In this document: positions 9,651 to 20,580 of the stretch, piece by piece
Layout: each line of letters opens with the position of its first letter
Position numbering within the stretch: the first letter of the stretch is position 1
DNA from: Przewalskia tangutica
Lineage: Eukaryota > Streptophyta > Magnoliopsida > Solanales > Solanaceae
Assembly (NCBI GenBank): GCA_029844215.1
Contig: CM056724.1
Location: forward strand, 91,965,093 to 92,029,092
Length of the DNA stretch: 64,000 nucleotides
Direction of reading: 5' to 3'
Notes under the pieces: generated by a model
What the model was told of the DNA's origin: nothing
The model's input: only the letters and a program-made list of their open reading frames with translations
Database searches by the model: none
Program-made: the position numbers and the translations under genes

Positions 9651-12600
9651 TGTCACGACCCGACCCCGGGCCCGCGACTGGTGCCCTACCTGGGCACCCT
9701 TACAGGTATACATTAGAGATAATCAGCGGAACATTCATAAACTCAACAAGAAATAAATAACAGGTTAGACGATAAGGCCACCTCCCTGGATATATATAAA
9801 TATACATAAGTCCAAAAGCAGTTACTTCTTTTTTTTCAAAGCGACCCACAAGATATGACTACAGACCTCTAAGAGTTTTGACGTAACAACTGTGACGGGA
9901 CAGGGCCCCGCCATATCCCTGAATGTACAACAACCGACAATACCATGGATCTGAACCAAAGATAAGTCTCCGGAGTAATGGAGCTTCTCAACAGCTGAAC
10001 AGTGATCCTAAGAGTGAAGATCAGCAACCTGTATAACTCTACCTGCGGCATGAACGCAGCCCCCCGAAGGAGGTCAGTACAACAGGTACCAAGTATGTGA
10101 AACTGAAAGTACTGAAATGAAATCATATAGTCTAAAATAAAGCCGGAGACATGTATGATAACTCAAATAACAGTACACTGTGCCTTACTAACAATGAGAG
10201 TAAACAAGATAATACTTTATTGCATAAAAATAGGAGGTTCATGATCAAATTAGGGCCACCCGCCCGTAGTATCATTAAGCAATTCCACTCCTGGGACTAT
10301 TTCACCCGCATAGGTCCTGTGGACCCACAATGAGGTCATCCGTCTCGCATGGGACTATTTCACCCGCATAGGACTATTTCACCCGCATAGGCCCGGTGGA
10401 CCCGCAATGAGTACAAACGCCGCACTCGCATCATGGGTAGCAAATCCATGGAATAAGTAGTAACCTGGGGGTTTACCCCGCAAGAATAACATAACACTAG
10501 CACAACCGACTATTATATATAACATAAGCACCACCGGCTTATCACACATAACATAAGCACCACCGGATTATCATGCATAACATAAGCAAGTTAAGAAATT
10601 CTCTAACTTCTTATTAGACTTAATTATCATGCACTCTCATTTTAGTTTAAGGCACTAACATGTCATTAACAATCCGGGAATTTAACCCAAAGTACTACGT
10701 ACTTCCGTTCCTTTAAAAAGAACCATTCTTATATAAAAACCCCAAGATACTAACACTCGTAGTATCAAGGCATGTCTATTTTTCAAATCAAGTTACTACA
10801 CCTTTAGAAATTCATTTCAAGGCTTTAAAATCAAGTAACTTCTACTTTCACAACCTAGGCAACTCGTGCCTATAAAATAGACCACTCTCTTAACCTTCCA
10901 TAAAGCCGTTATAACTAACTTCCCATAAAGCCGTTATAAATCTTTATGTTTTTAGACAAATTCATTCTTTTTATAACCAAGAGACTTATACTTTTAAAAC
11001 CAAGTATCATATACTTTTTCAAGTCAAGAAATCTTTGTTTACCTTATTAGAATAAACCATTCTTTTAACTTCCCATAAAGTTGTTATACTAACTTTATGC
11101 TTTAGGAACTAAGACATCTTTAACCTTTACAACAAGTGAGTTAATTCTGTAACTCAACCAAATTAGACATTCTTAAACAAGTCAAGGGTACCAAATGAAA
11201 TTAAATTCATATAAATCTCGTACGTCCACCGTACTATACATTTATAGCTACTCATGCTCAAGAGATAAGAAAAGTTCCACATACCTCTTCGACTTAATCC
11301 ACTTGACAAGTTGAATACGCCGCACCTAGAATGTCAACCTATAGTGACCATAATACGTCCATCAACTACTAGCTTTCAACGTAGAATATTCCTAAGTATA
11401 AGGACTCTTAATGCTACGGAAAATCGGGCAACACTTCCTTTGTTTCTACGTACTTTTCCACCTTTTTCAAGGCCCGAAAATCAATAACCAAATGTCACAT
11501 TTAAGGCTCAACAATCAGTTAAACAAAGGGGATTACACGCCGCACAGGACGTTTAAAATTCTGCCCTACAATTGATATAAAAAAATAATCCAATAATTCA
11601 ATGTCATTCTCGGCTAATCAATATACCACAACACAAAGTCTTTTCCAATTATTTTTCAATCCAAGTTGTTTAGTCTAACATGTTATATAGCCGCAAATGA
11701 TTATAACAACTATAATCCCTTCTTTCAATAGCATGTGACGATTGTATCTAACAATTAAATTGAATTACAAACTTAATAGCTAACATGAACTTTTCGGACT
11801 TTAGGCTTCTAAAATTCCATAACACTTATCAATCTTCATAACATATATCACATGCTCATTTCTAACTTATCATAACATGGAATCTTCAATTACGATAGTA
11901 AGACGAAGATTATTACCTCATTTAGCCCAAATATAATCCAAGATTAAAAGTCGATCCTTAGCAACTTTAGCTCCTCTTTTCGACGTTCCCATCCACTCCA
12001 AGCAACCCTTAGAAGCTCATAACCAACTTCTCTTCAATTTCCAACTTCAAAGTTGAAGAACACCTTAGGTTTTCATCTTGCGACTAACGTGAAAACATAG
12101 TTTTTCCGGGATCTTTCTATTGAGATATCCTTACAATACCCTTAGGAACCTTGGGTTTAGGTTTTGTGAATTATGAGCAACCAACGAAATTTTTTCTGGT
12201 TCTTGAATGCCCAAACCCGAGAGAAAGTCTTCAAGCTCAAAAGTTTTCTACATTTTTCTCTAAGTGTTAGAGACTAGTCTTGCTACTAAGGATGAATATA
12301 TAACTAAATGGAGGGTTAAGATCATCACACGTGAGGTTTGGATGAAAGGGATTTAAATATCAATCCAAGTGGGCTCATTGACTTAGTCAAATATCTCAAG
12401 CTTTGGGCTTGCAAGACTTGGTCATCCAAGTTTTGGTCAATTGACCCTTTTATCCTTGGTCTAATTCGACCAAGACTATACTAGGGGGGTGACACGTGTC
12501 ACCCTCCCATTCGTCGATAATATTTCATTTTCCGACATTTCCATAATTCCGATAAATTTTAAACGTCTCAAATAGCAAATTCGAGAACCCAATTCTCATT

Positions 12601-12734
12601 AACAAATATTTCTCTTTCCCGAGGTTCGGAAGATTTTTTACCCCGAAAACAATTCTTTCTTTCGTTCAAATTTTTAAGTCTTATATTCTCCCGTCTATTC
12701 TCTTATACAAGTCCTGAAATTACGGGGTGTAACA
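9651..12734 (-). mobile_element. Element B, 5' LTR (3.08 kb)
   Basis: Plus strand runs from TGTCACGACCCG to ACGGGGTGTAACA. It contains short repeats of GGGACTATTTCACCCGCATA (10284-10400), two or three CATAACATAAGCACCACCGG units (10520-10590), the doublet of CCCATAAAGCCGTTATAA near 10900-10940, and the inverted repeat at 12042-12055. A TATA-like TTATATATTC lies on the minus strand near 12290. It is more diverged from A than the two LTRs of A are from each other. Its partner 3' LTR is not in the window. Confidence 0.85.
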
Positions 12735-14549
12735 TTTAATATTATGTTTCTATTATTATTACACCGTCGTTTATTTTAATAATATTTGCATCTCTTTAAA
12801 TAATTAATTGACATCCCGTTTTAATTTTTAATTAGACAATAAACATTTGTTAAATATTGTATTTTATTATTATTGCATAAGTATTTGCATTTTAATAATT
12901 TTTTCTTTTAAATAATTAACCCGTTTTACATTTTTGTCAAACCAGTCCAGTCCGAGGTACAATCCGGATCAGTCCAGTCCGCTAAAAACCGAAGTCCAAA
13001 CCGATGCCCAAAAAATGAGACCCAATACACCTTTCATCTTTTTCCCCCCAAAAACCAAACCCAAACCCTAAACCTAAACCTAAATACCCATATAAATAAA
13101 AACTATTCTCCCTCTTTTCATTTCAACAAACTCATCAGCCGCACACACCCACACTTTATCATTTTTTTTGGATCCCATATCCTCTCCCAAAAAAATTTCA
13201 GCCGCTACATCCTCTACATTTCACTTTCTATCTCCTTCACCATACACACACATCACCACTTCATCTTCTCCATTCCCCACACCCCCACTTTCCCTTATTC
13301 CCTCCATACACATCACACACGCACACACACCATACGTACTTCGCCTGTCCGCAGCTCTTCGCCGAGTTCTATCTCGGCAACCACCACCACTCGCCAACGC
13401 CTGCACTCCCACGCACACCCGTCGCCACTGCCCTCTCCCGACACCCCCACATCGACAACTCCACCGACGCCGACCCATTCCCTTTTGGTGTGTTGTTGGT
13501 TGTGGGAACTGATTTTCTCATTTTTGTTTTATCTGGCCGGAGCCTGAGCTCCGGCGAGGCTACTGTTTGTTTCTCTGTTTTGTCATTGGACAGATTTCAC
13601 ATTATTTTCTGGACTATTGAATCTTGTCGGAGTTTTGTTTAAAACTCCGACGACAGTTGGAACTTTCCGGCGACTTTCGTTGGCTACTGCTTGATGTTTT
13701 TCGGCTGTTTTTTTATTGTTATTTCCAGAAAACGCTGGTAGTTGCTACACTATTTTTACTGTTTCAGACTGATCTTTGACATTTTTTTGATCTGTATCTG
13801 GTTTCGTTATATTTTTGAGTTTACTCCAGTGATGTTTTGAAATGTCCGGTGAACTACGTTGCTCTTGCTGTTTACTGCGTTGGGTCCGTGACCGATTTTG
13901 GACAATTTTGTCCTTTTATCATTTTATTTAACTGATTTGGACAAGATACTACACTTCATTGGCCGATGAAGGAATCTCCGTCTGATTTCAAAGGCCTCCC
14001 CTGTACAAAAGACGAATTTATTTTTTGCTTTACTTATTAATTCTTGTCATTGCTTTAAAATTATTTATTCTATCACTAATACTTTTACTAAGTGTTTATG
14101 CAGGTACTCGGAGATAATCTTGTGCAGAACGCCTAAAAAAGGCTAAAAGATGTCCTGGAGTTTTATTCGATTTTAGCTTTATTATTCTGTATTGCATTCC
14201 ATTGTAATTGTAAATTATGAGAACTGCTTAAAATATGTAGAATAAAAAAGGCAATAAATAATTAACCTTAGTTTGAACGAATAACCGCGAGTTACGGATC
14301 TTAAAGGATGCCTAACCCCTTCCCTTTAGGATAATAAAGAACTCTGATCCAGAATCTCATTAATTTCGCAGACCATTAAATGGAGATTAATTGCAGTATT
14401 TTGATTGCAATAAATCAAGTGTCCTAATTCACTTAACTAATTAGGTGGCGACTCTTCAAAATCAGCATGATTGCTCCATCCAGGAAACTGCGCCAAAGAG
14501 CAACGTTGCGGATACCGTTCAGACCCCGAGGTCAAAAACGGGCGCGACA
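12735..14549 (+). mobile_element. T: Tat/Ogre-like LTR, probably solo or partial
   Basis: Plus-strand LTR-like sequence with an AT-rich start, TATAAATA at 13091, then a C/T-rich leader, and a 3' part with the signature seen in Tat/Ogre LTRs: ATGCCTAACCCCTTCCC near 14310, a TTTCGCAGACCA segment, AATTAGGTGGCGACTC near 14440, and the end GGGCGCGACA at 14549. No Tat/Ogre primer site follows, so the internal part is absent. Its left edge touches element B, so B is either inside it or next to it. The 114-codon ORF at 13168-13512 is low-complexity leader. Confidence 0.65.
13091..13098 (+). promoter_or_regulatory. TATA box of T LTR
   Basis: TATAAATA followed about 30 bp later by a CAAC/TCATC-type plant initiation context and a long C/T-rich leader. 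The position suits a U3/R boundary. Confidence 0.5.
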
Positions 14550-14763
14550 CTCACATTTTAAACATGGCTTCCTGATTAGCCTGCCTAGGTCATTTTTACC
14601 TCACATTAACAATCACTGTTTTGGCCGGAAGAATAGGCAAAATCATTTATAGAGATATTGTCTGTGATGTTGTGACAACACTGCAGACAACATCCTTATA
14701 TTCATAAGCGATGTTGTCCTAACTAATTACTCGTGTTGTCACAACACTCATCCAACATCAACA
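14550..14763 (-). mobile_element. S: Sirevirus-like Copia LTR, U3 fragment
   Basis: On the minus strand the sequence starts TGTTGATG directly after a purine tract and runs 214 bp until the T LTR interrupts it. It carries perfect odd-length palindromes, GTGTTGTCACAACAC (14733-14747) and TGTTGTGACAACA (14668-14680), plus further GACAACAT/ATGTTGTC arms. Repeated palindromes in the LTR are a known trait of Sireviruses. Confidence 0.6.
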
Positions 14764-14778
14764 ATCTCCCCCTTTTTG
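14764..14778 (-). other. S polypurine tract
   Basis: Minus strand CAAAAAGGGGGAGAT immediately before TGTTGATG. This A/G run followed by TGTTG is typical of plant Copia elements. Confidence 0.75.
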
Positions 14779-15603
14779 TCTTTCTTCACAAAACTCCATA
14801 CAAACCTAAAAATGCCTAGGATACTGATTCTAGATGGTGCCCTAACAATCTAAAATCAATAAGATTGTGGTCATGCTCCCCCTCAACTTGCATTTACAAA
14901 TTCCAAGTAATTTTTGTATCGATGATTGGGTTAGTTGGAACTTATGTCTATCAGTTGCGACTTGCGTACAACTAGGTTGTAAGCAGTCAAAACTGATAGT
15001 CATATAACATCCACAAAATATAAAAATATTTACAGACCAAAACATTCTTCCAGTTTCCAAAACAATATTACAAATCAACAAGTCACAAAGAAAATATAAA
15101 GCAAAGTATCAATTAGCATCACACTCGCATGATCCTGTCACCCTTATCTAGATTGTTTTATGTCACAGTAGCTTCCAGCCGTTTTCTGTTCGACAAAACA
15201 ATTCACAATCAACTCTACCTTCACCTCTTGACATTAGCCGTCATATTCCCATGCATAATTATCTGTACTTGGCCTAGTCGTCATCTCCCCCTGCATCATT
15301 GTCTGTACTTGACCCTGCTTTATTAGCTCCCCTTTTTGTGAAGAAAGAATGTCCATGTAGTAATTCCTGGTTCACACAAGTTCTTCAATCTGTCTATTGA
15401 GTTTAGCAATGTGCTTTTGTAGCCATTCTTTGGACATAGAGAACTGATTTTGTCATGTGTTGCCTTGAATATCGGCAACAATACAACATTTGTGTTCCAG
15501 TTCTCTTTCTTTCAGGGCAAATCAATGATTTTGTCCCTACTATTCAACACTGCTCTATGGACTGAGTATACTTCCAATGCAGGACCCAACTTATCCCCCT
15601 TTT
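14779..15603 (-). pseudogene. S env-like ORF, C-terminal part
   Basis: Continuation of the env-like frame from 25341-26443, separated by element C. Next to the junction the minus frame reads K-G-D-K-L-G-P-A-L-E-V-Y and goes on to about 15510 before a stop. Further stretches in shifted frames run to the end. No catalytic motif is expected. In Sireviruses this part is a poorly conserved tail that lies just before the polypurine tract, as here. Confidence 0.5.
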
Positions 15604-17897
15604 TGTTACACCCCGTATGTCCAGGACATGTATAAGATAATGTACGTAAGGAATCAAGACTTGGAATTAGTCCGAAAGGAAGAATTGTTTTTCCGACGGA
15701 AAATCTTCCGAATGTCGGAAAGGAAAAATGTTCGTTGTTGAGAATTTGATTCTCAAAAGGCATTATTTAAAGAGTATGGAACTTATTAATATTATGGAAA
15801 TTTATTTTTACGGATTTGGTCATGTGGGGCCCACCCGAGGAAATTTTGCATTTTTGTGGGGCCCACGAGGGTTACGGAATTTTATGGACGAATGAGAGGG
15901 CGACACGTGGCACCCACACATGGTCTTGGTCTAAATGTGTAAGGGTAAAATGGTCATTTACCATGGTGGAAGATAAGTCTTCCTAGCTTGAGATTGTTGA
16001 CCAAGGTCAACTTGCCACTTGTGCTTAATCCTTGTGATTTTCATCTTAGCCACCCATTTGTTTAAGTCTAAGCCATCCAATGTGTTTTAAATACATACTA
16101 GTAGCAAGACAAGGTCTTGAAAGACTTAGAAAAAAATCACACACTTTGTGCTCCCACAAATAGCTCTCGGGTTTGTCACTATAGCTCACAAGAAATTTTG
16201 TAGTTTTGATCTATTAGCCACAAGACTTTAACCCAATGTCCCTTAGGGTATTGTAAGGATATCTCAATAGAAAGATTTCGGAAAAATCGCATTTTCACGT
16301 TAGTCGCAAGGCGGAAACCGAAGGAGTTCTTCAACTTTGAAGTTGAAACTTGAAGATGGGTTCTTCATAGGCCTCTAAGGAGTGCTTGGAGCGGATTGGA
16401 ACCTAGGGAAAGGAGCTAAGAATTGCTAAAGCGCGACTTTGGATCTTGGAATTTTTAAGGGCTTTGAAAGGTATAAATTTTGTCGTTTTAATAGTTGAGG
16501 CTTACTTATGATTGTAACTATGGTTATTAACAAGCATGAGATATATAGTATGAGTTTTGATAAGGATATTGGTTATTGGAACCCTAATTCGAAAACTAGC
16601 ATGTTAGCCTTAAGATTTCAATTCAAGTCGATTATTAGTTAAGTCGTCACATGTTGAATAAAGAAGGAAATTGTAGTTGTTGAAGTAGTTATGACTAAAT
16701 AACATGTTGACCTTAGAACTTGGAATTGGAAAAGGATTGGAAAAGACGTAGTGTTATTGGTTATATGTTGGCCGAGAATGGCTAGTAAAGTATTATACTT
16801 TTTGGTATGAATTGTGGGGCGGAATTTTACACGTGGAGTAAGGCGTGTAATCCCCTTTGTTTGGTTGTTTTTTTTTGGAGCCTTAAAGGTGGCATGTTGG
16901 TTATTGTATTCGACCTTGAAAAAGGTGGCAAAGTGAGTAGAAACAAAGGAGGTCTTTGCCTGATTTTCCGTAGAATTAGAGACCGTATACTTAGTATTAT
17001 TCTCGTTATAGACTAGAAGTTGATAGTCTTGTTGTGAACATTATAGGTTGACACTTCTACGTGCAGCGTATTCGGCTTAGCTTGTGGATTTAGCGAAAGG
17101 TATGTGAACTATCTCCTTCTAGCATGATTCCTTAAGATAAAGAAAGTAAGTTCTACTCCTTAAATGATCCATTCCTTGGTTGTATTTGGATTGCCTAAAA
17201 TAGAATTCGATTACATGTACTCCTGATTGTACTTTGATGTTTAAATTGTAAGTTGTATAATCCATTTCCTTAGTGAAGTTTGGATTCTTAAAAAGTGAAA
17301 GTATTTTACTTAAAGTGCATGTAGTCTTGAAAAGGAAGTGGTTCCCAAACCTTTTGGCTAGTGCCTTAGTTCCAAAACCTAAGGGTTGTTGTAATGACTT
17401 TAGGGGAGTTAAAGGAGTGATTTACTTAATTGTTTTAAGAGAGGAGAAATGACATGATTTAAGAGAAGTAACTTGTTTTAAAGATGTGAGTTACTTGAGG
17501 TTTAAAAGTAGAAGAAACGTGTTTTCTAAATATTAAGAGACTCGAAGTATTTTGAAAGTTAAGAGACTCGATTTGAAAGTTTGTGATACTTGGTTTTAAG
17601 TATAAGTCTCTTAGTTATAAAAAGAATGAAATTGTCTAAAAACCATAAAGGGTTATAACGGCTTTATGGGAAGTTGGTTATAACGGCTTTATGGAAGGTT
17701 TAGAAAGTTGTCTATTTTGATTAATGGGCATAAGTTTCCTAGATTGTAAAAATTTGAAGTTACTTGGTTTCAAGCTTTGAAATGAGTTTCTAAAAGTATA
17801 GTAACTTACTTTGAAAAATAGACACACCTTGATACTACGGGTGTTAGTATCTTGGGGTATTACACAAAAAGGAGTCTCTTGAAAAGAATGTACGTAC

Positions 17898-18262
17898 GTA
17901 GTACTTTGGCCTGTTTAATTGAGAATAATTCTATGTGATGCCTTGATTAGTACTTTGGCTTGATAAATTGAGAATTTGTCTAATTGTGCCTTGATAAGTA
18001 CTTTGGCTTGTTAAATGAGAATTATTCTAATTGTGCCTTGATAAGTACTTTGGCTTGTTAAATGAGAATAATTCTATGTGATGCCTTGATTAGTACTTTG
18101 GCTTGATAAATTGAGAATTTGTCTAATTGTGCCTTGATAAGTACTTTGGCTTGTTAAATGAGAATAATTCTATGTGATGCCTTGATTAGTACTTTGGCTT
18201 GATAAATTGAGAATTTGTCTAAGTGTGCCTTGATTAGTACTTTGGCTTGATTAATTGAGAAT
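17898..18262 (+). repeat. Tandem array 1 in C 5' LTR, about 46-bp unit x 8
   Basis: Each unit holds TAGTACTTTGGCTTG or AAGTACTTTGGCTTG. Two unit types, one with GAGAATTTGTCTAA and one with GAGAATAATTCTATGTG, largely alternate, giving a roughly 91-bp higher-order repeat. The same array is in the 3' LTR. Confidence 0.9.
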
Positions 18263-18479
18263 TTCCTATGTGTGCTGGCGATAGCCTTTGAGTGCAAGGA
18301 TTATGTTTTATTAAGTTGCCGCGACTCTCGGTTGGAGGGTCGGTTTGTCTTGTTATAAGTTACTTGGGCGTCGCAAGCGGTGATGTGGGATTCCACGGGT
18401 ATGCTTCCGTTATTTGTAGTACTTAGGTTAAATTCGGATTTTTATAGAAGACATGGTAGTGCTTCATTTTGTTTAATGA

Positions 18480-18835
18480 CGGTCGAGATAGGGTAAGAGT
18501 ATAAGTGAGGGTAAACCCCAGACGCTTTACCACCTTCTCCGGTAAGAGTATAAGTGAGGGTAAACCCCAGAATCTTATACAACCTTCTCCAGGTAAGAGT
18601 ATAAGTGAGGGTAAACCCCAGACATTATACCCACTTGTTTTGTTTGATGGTCGGTCGAGATAGGGTAAGAGTATAAGTGAGGGGTAAACCCCCAAGATAC
18701 TTTACCACCTTCTCCAGGGTAAGAGTATAAGTGAGGGGTAAACCCCCAAGATGCTATACCACCTGCTTTACCTCCTTCTCCAGGGTAAGAGTATAAGTGA
18801 GGGGTAAACCCCCAAGACGCTATACCACCGGTGGG
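18480..18835 (+). repeat. Tandem array 2 in C 5' LTR, about 54-bp unit x 6-7
   Basis: Units share GTAAGAGTATAAGTGAGGG then GTAAACCCC and a pyrimidine-rich end. Units differ mainly in the length of G and C runs (GAGGGG/GAGGG, CCCCC/CCCC). Confidence 0.9.
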
Positions 18836-19503
18836 ACTTGGTGTTCATGTATGCCTATTGGTGTTATATTATGTCACGGACTGCCGGCAGTGAGGAAGGA
18901 TTCCACGGGCATGATTGATATTATGGGCGTGAGACCCATGGTTATATTTTAGAAATGACTTGAGGGCATGCGTCCCTGACTTGATATGACTGCTTATGTG
19001 TTATGTACTGTAGGTTGGATATCATACATGTCTCCTGTTTTATTTAGACTGTTATGATTTTATTACGATTTCATTCTCACATACTTGGTACATTCCCGTC
19101 TTGACCTCTCTGAGGCCGCGTTCATGCCGAGTTTAGGTACGCTGTTTGGTGATCGGCAGGTGTAGGATCCTGCTCAGGATTTTTGGATAGCTCCCTCTGT
19201 CCAGGAGTTTATCTTTTGGTATATATCCTTCAGTACAGGCTTTGTACAGTTTTGGGTACGGCGGGGCCTTGTCCCGTCATATTTCAGTTAACTCTGAAGT
19301 CTGTATTCATATGTGGGATTGGATTCATGTACGGTGTAGTGTCTTTTGTTTATATATATATGGCAGCCTTGTCGGCTTTGCCCTTGCACGTACATTGTTT
19401 TAAAAAAAAAATGAGGTGTTATTTAATTTCCGCAGTTTACTTGCGTTGTTAAGGTAGAAGGGTGCCTGGTAGGCACGATCCGCCCCGGGTTCGGGCGTGA
19501 GAG

Positions 19504-19516
19504 TGGTATCGAGCGA
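19504..19516 (+). other. Element C primer binding site (altered)
   Basis: TGGTATCGAGCGA in place of the initiator tRNA-Met site TGGTATCAGAGC. The four bases normally between the LTR end and the site are mostly missing. Confidence 0.7.
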
Positions 19517-19558
19517 TCGATCCTCGGAATGTCTACTGACCGTGTCTAGTAGAGTCTT

Positions 19559-19590
19559 GATTATCGGTGTGTTGCGCCACACCCATAAGC
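19559..19590 (+). promoter_or_regulatory. Leader hairpin (element C)
   Basis: GATTATCGGTGTG pairs with CACACCCATAAGC at 11 of 13 positions. The loop is TTGCGC, two bases shorter than in A, B, D and F, and still holds a palindrome (GCGC). Confidence 0.5.
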
Positions 19591-19698
19591 GAGGCTACAT
19601 GACATTTAGGAGTTGGGTTCTATTCTTCTCACTCTAGATCGTGCCACAGAGGCGTGTTAGTAAGATAATTCCTCTCGACGTAATTTTGTGTTCTGATT

Positions 19699-20580
19699 AT
19701 GCCTCCCGGGAGGCAACCGCCAGAAGGGCAAAAGAGTAGCGAGAGCTACTAGTCGGACTCGAGAGTTGATAGGGCTTGTGCGAGGTATACGGATGTTGTA
19801 CCACGGTCGGCGAGTTCTTCGCTGGTTTTGAGACCACAACACGAGCCTCTGCTTTCGATTAGGGGAAGACTTTAGGGTCATGAAGGAAAGCCATTATGTT
19901 ATTGACCAAGATAGCGATACTCAGCTTTCCTCGGCGGGAGGTTATTCGGCGATCAGACAGGTGTCTGAGAGGGTAGAGGGCAGCGGAGATCTGCGTAGAG
20001 GCTAGACCGGTTGGTTATCCGGTGAGTTTGGACGAGTGCCTCGGAATGAGTGAGATATTCGTCGCCTACCCGGTACATACCCCGCAGCTCACGGTGGGAG
20101 ATTTGATCCCACAAGGTATTTAGGAGCGGTCCGAGCTCCAGGGTCGAGTGCTCAAAGGAGCGAGGATTTTCTCGATCGAGGCCACTTATTCCTTAGTGTT
20201 TCCATTGTAGTAAGCGTCATTTGGGAAATGCCGTCTCGCATGTGTGTTTGTTATTATTGTGGCCGTCCGGGCCATATCGAGTATGTCCTTTTAGAAGGGG
20301 CACCGGTGAGGTGGCTCAGCCTATGAGGCCGATGGTTGGTTCCCTTTCCTCCGCAGCTGTGCGTTCCCCAGGGCAGGGTGTTCAGATGTTAGCCAGCCGT
20401 GGTAGAGGTCAGGGTGGAGTTTATGGTTCTGGCGGTCCTTCGAACCGCAGAGATGACGTGACTACTGGACAGGATCAGGAGGCGACATCGCGCGGGGTTA
20501 CAGGTATATGTCGATTCTTTTGAATCATACGTGCATTGATAGATTCAGATTTTACCCTAGCGTATATGTTTTCCCTTTAT
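19699..20580 (+). pseudogene. Element C gag-protease remnant
   Basis: Begins at an ATG (19699) like the gag start of E and F. A zinc-knuckle remnant C-Y-Y-C-G-R-P-G-H lies near 20246-20275, with the last Cys lost. After it comes a Gly/Arg/Ser-rich linker (20300-20430) and, in the same frame past a TGA at 20521, the motif A-L-I-D-S-D-F-T-L-A-Y at 20533-20565. That resembles the start of a Ty3/gypsy protease with its active-site D-x-G changed. Coding homology stops right after it, so reverse transcriptase, RNase H and integrase have been lost. Frames are broken upstream. This is a decayed, non-autonomous gag element. Confidence 0.7.

Larger units (their letters stand above)
15604..19500 (+). 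mobile_element. Element C, 5' LTR (3.9 kb)
   Basis: Starts TGTTACACCCCGTATGTCC. A CCAAT and a TTTTAAATACATAC element lie near 16076-16096, followed by AGTAGCAAGAC. An 18-nt inverted repeat is at 16330-16347. Then come the block with GTGTAATCCCC near 16846, the TTATAACGGCTTTATGG doublet (17650-17697), two tandem arrays, the GCCGGCAGTGAGGAAGG block near 18882, and the terminal inverted repeat. The last bases read GTGA where family members have GTGACA. Confidence 0.9.

Noticed and set aside
13168..13512. 114-codon ORF after a TATA box, like a short plant gene
   Set aside because: It is Ser/Thr/Pro/His low-complexity sequence from a C-rich leader inside a Tat/Ogre-like LTR. An overlapping frame on the other strand is just as open.
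16330..16347. Heat-shock element in the conserved inverted repeat
   Set aside because: The GAA/TTC spacing does not follow the alternating five-base pattern required.
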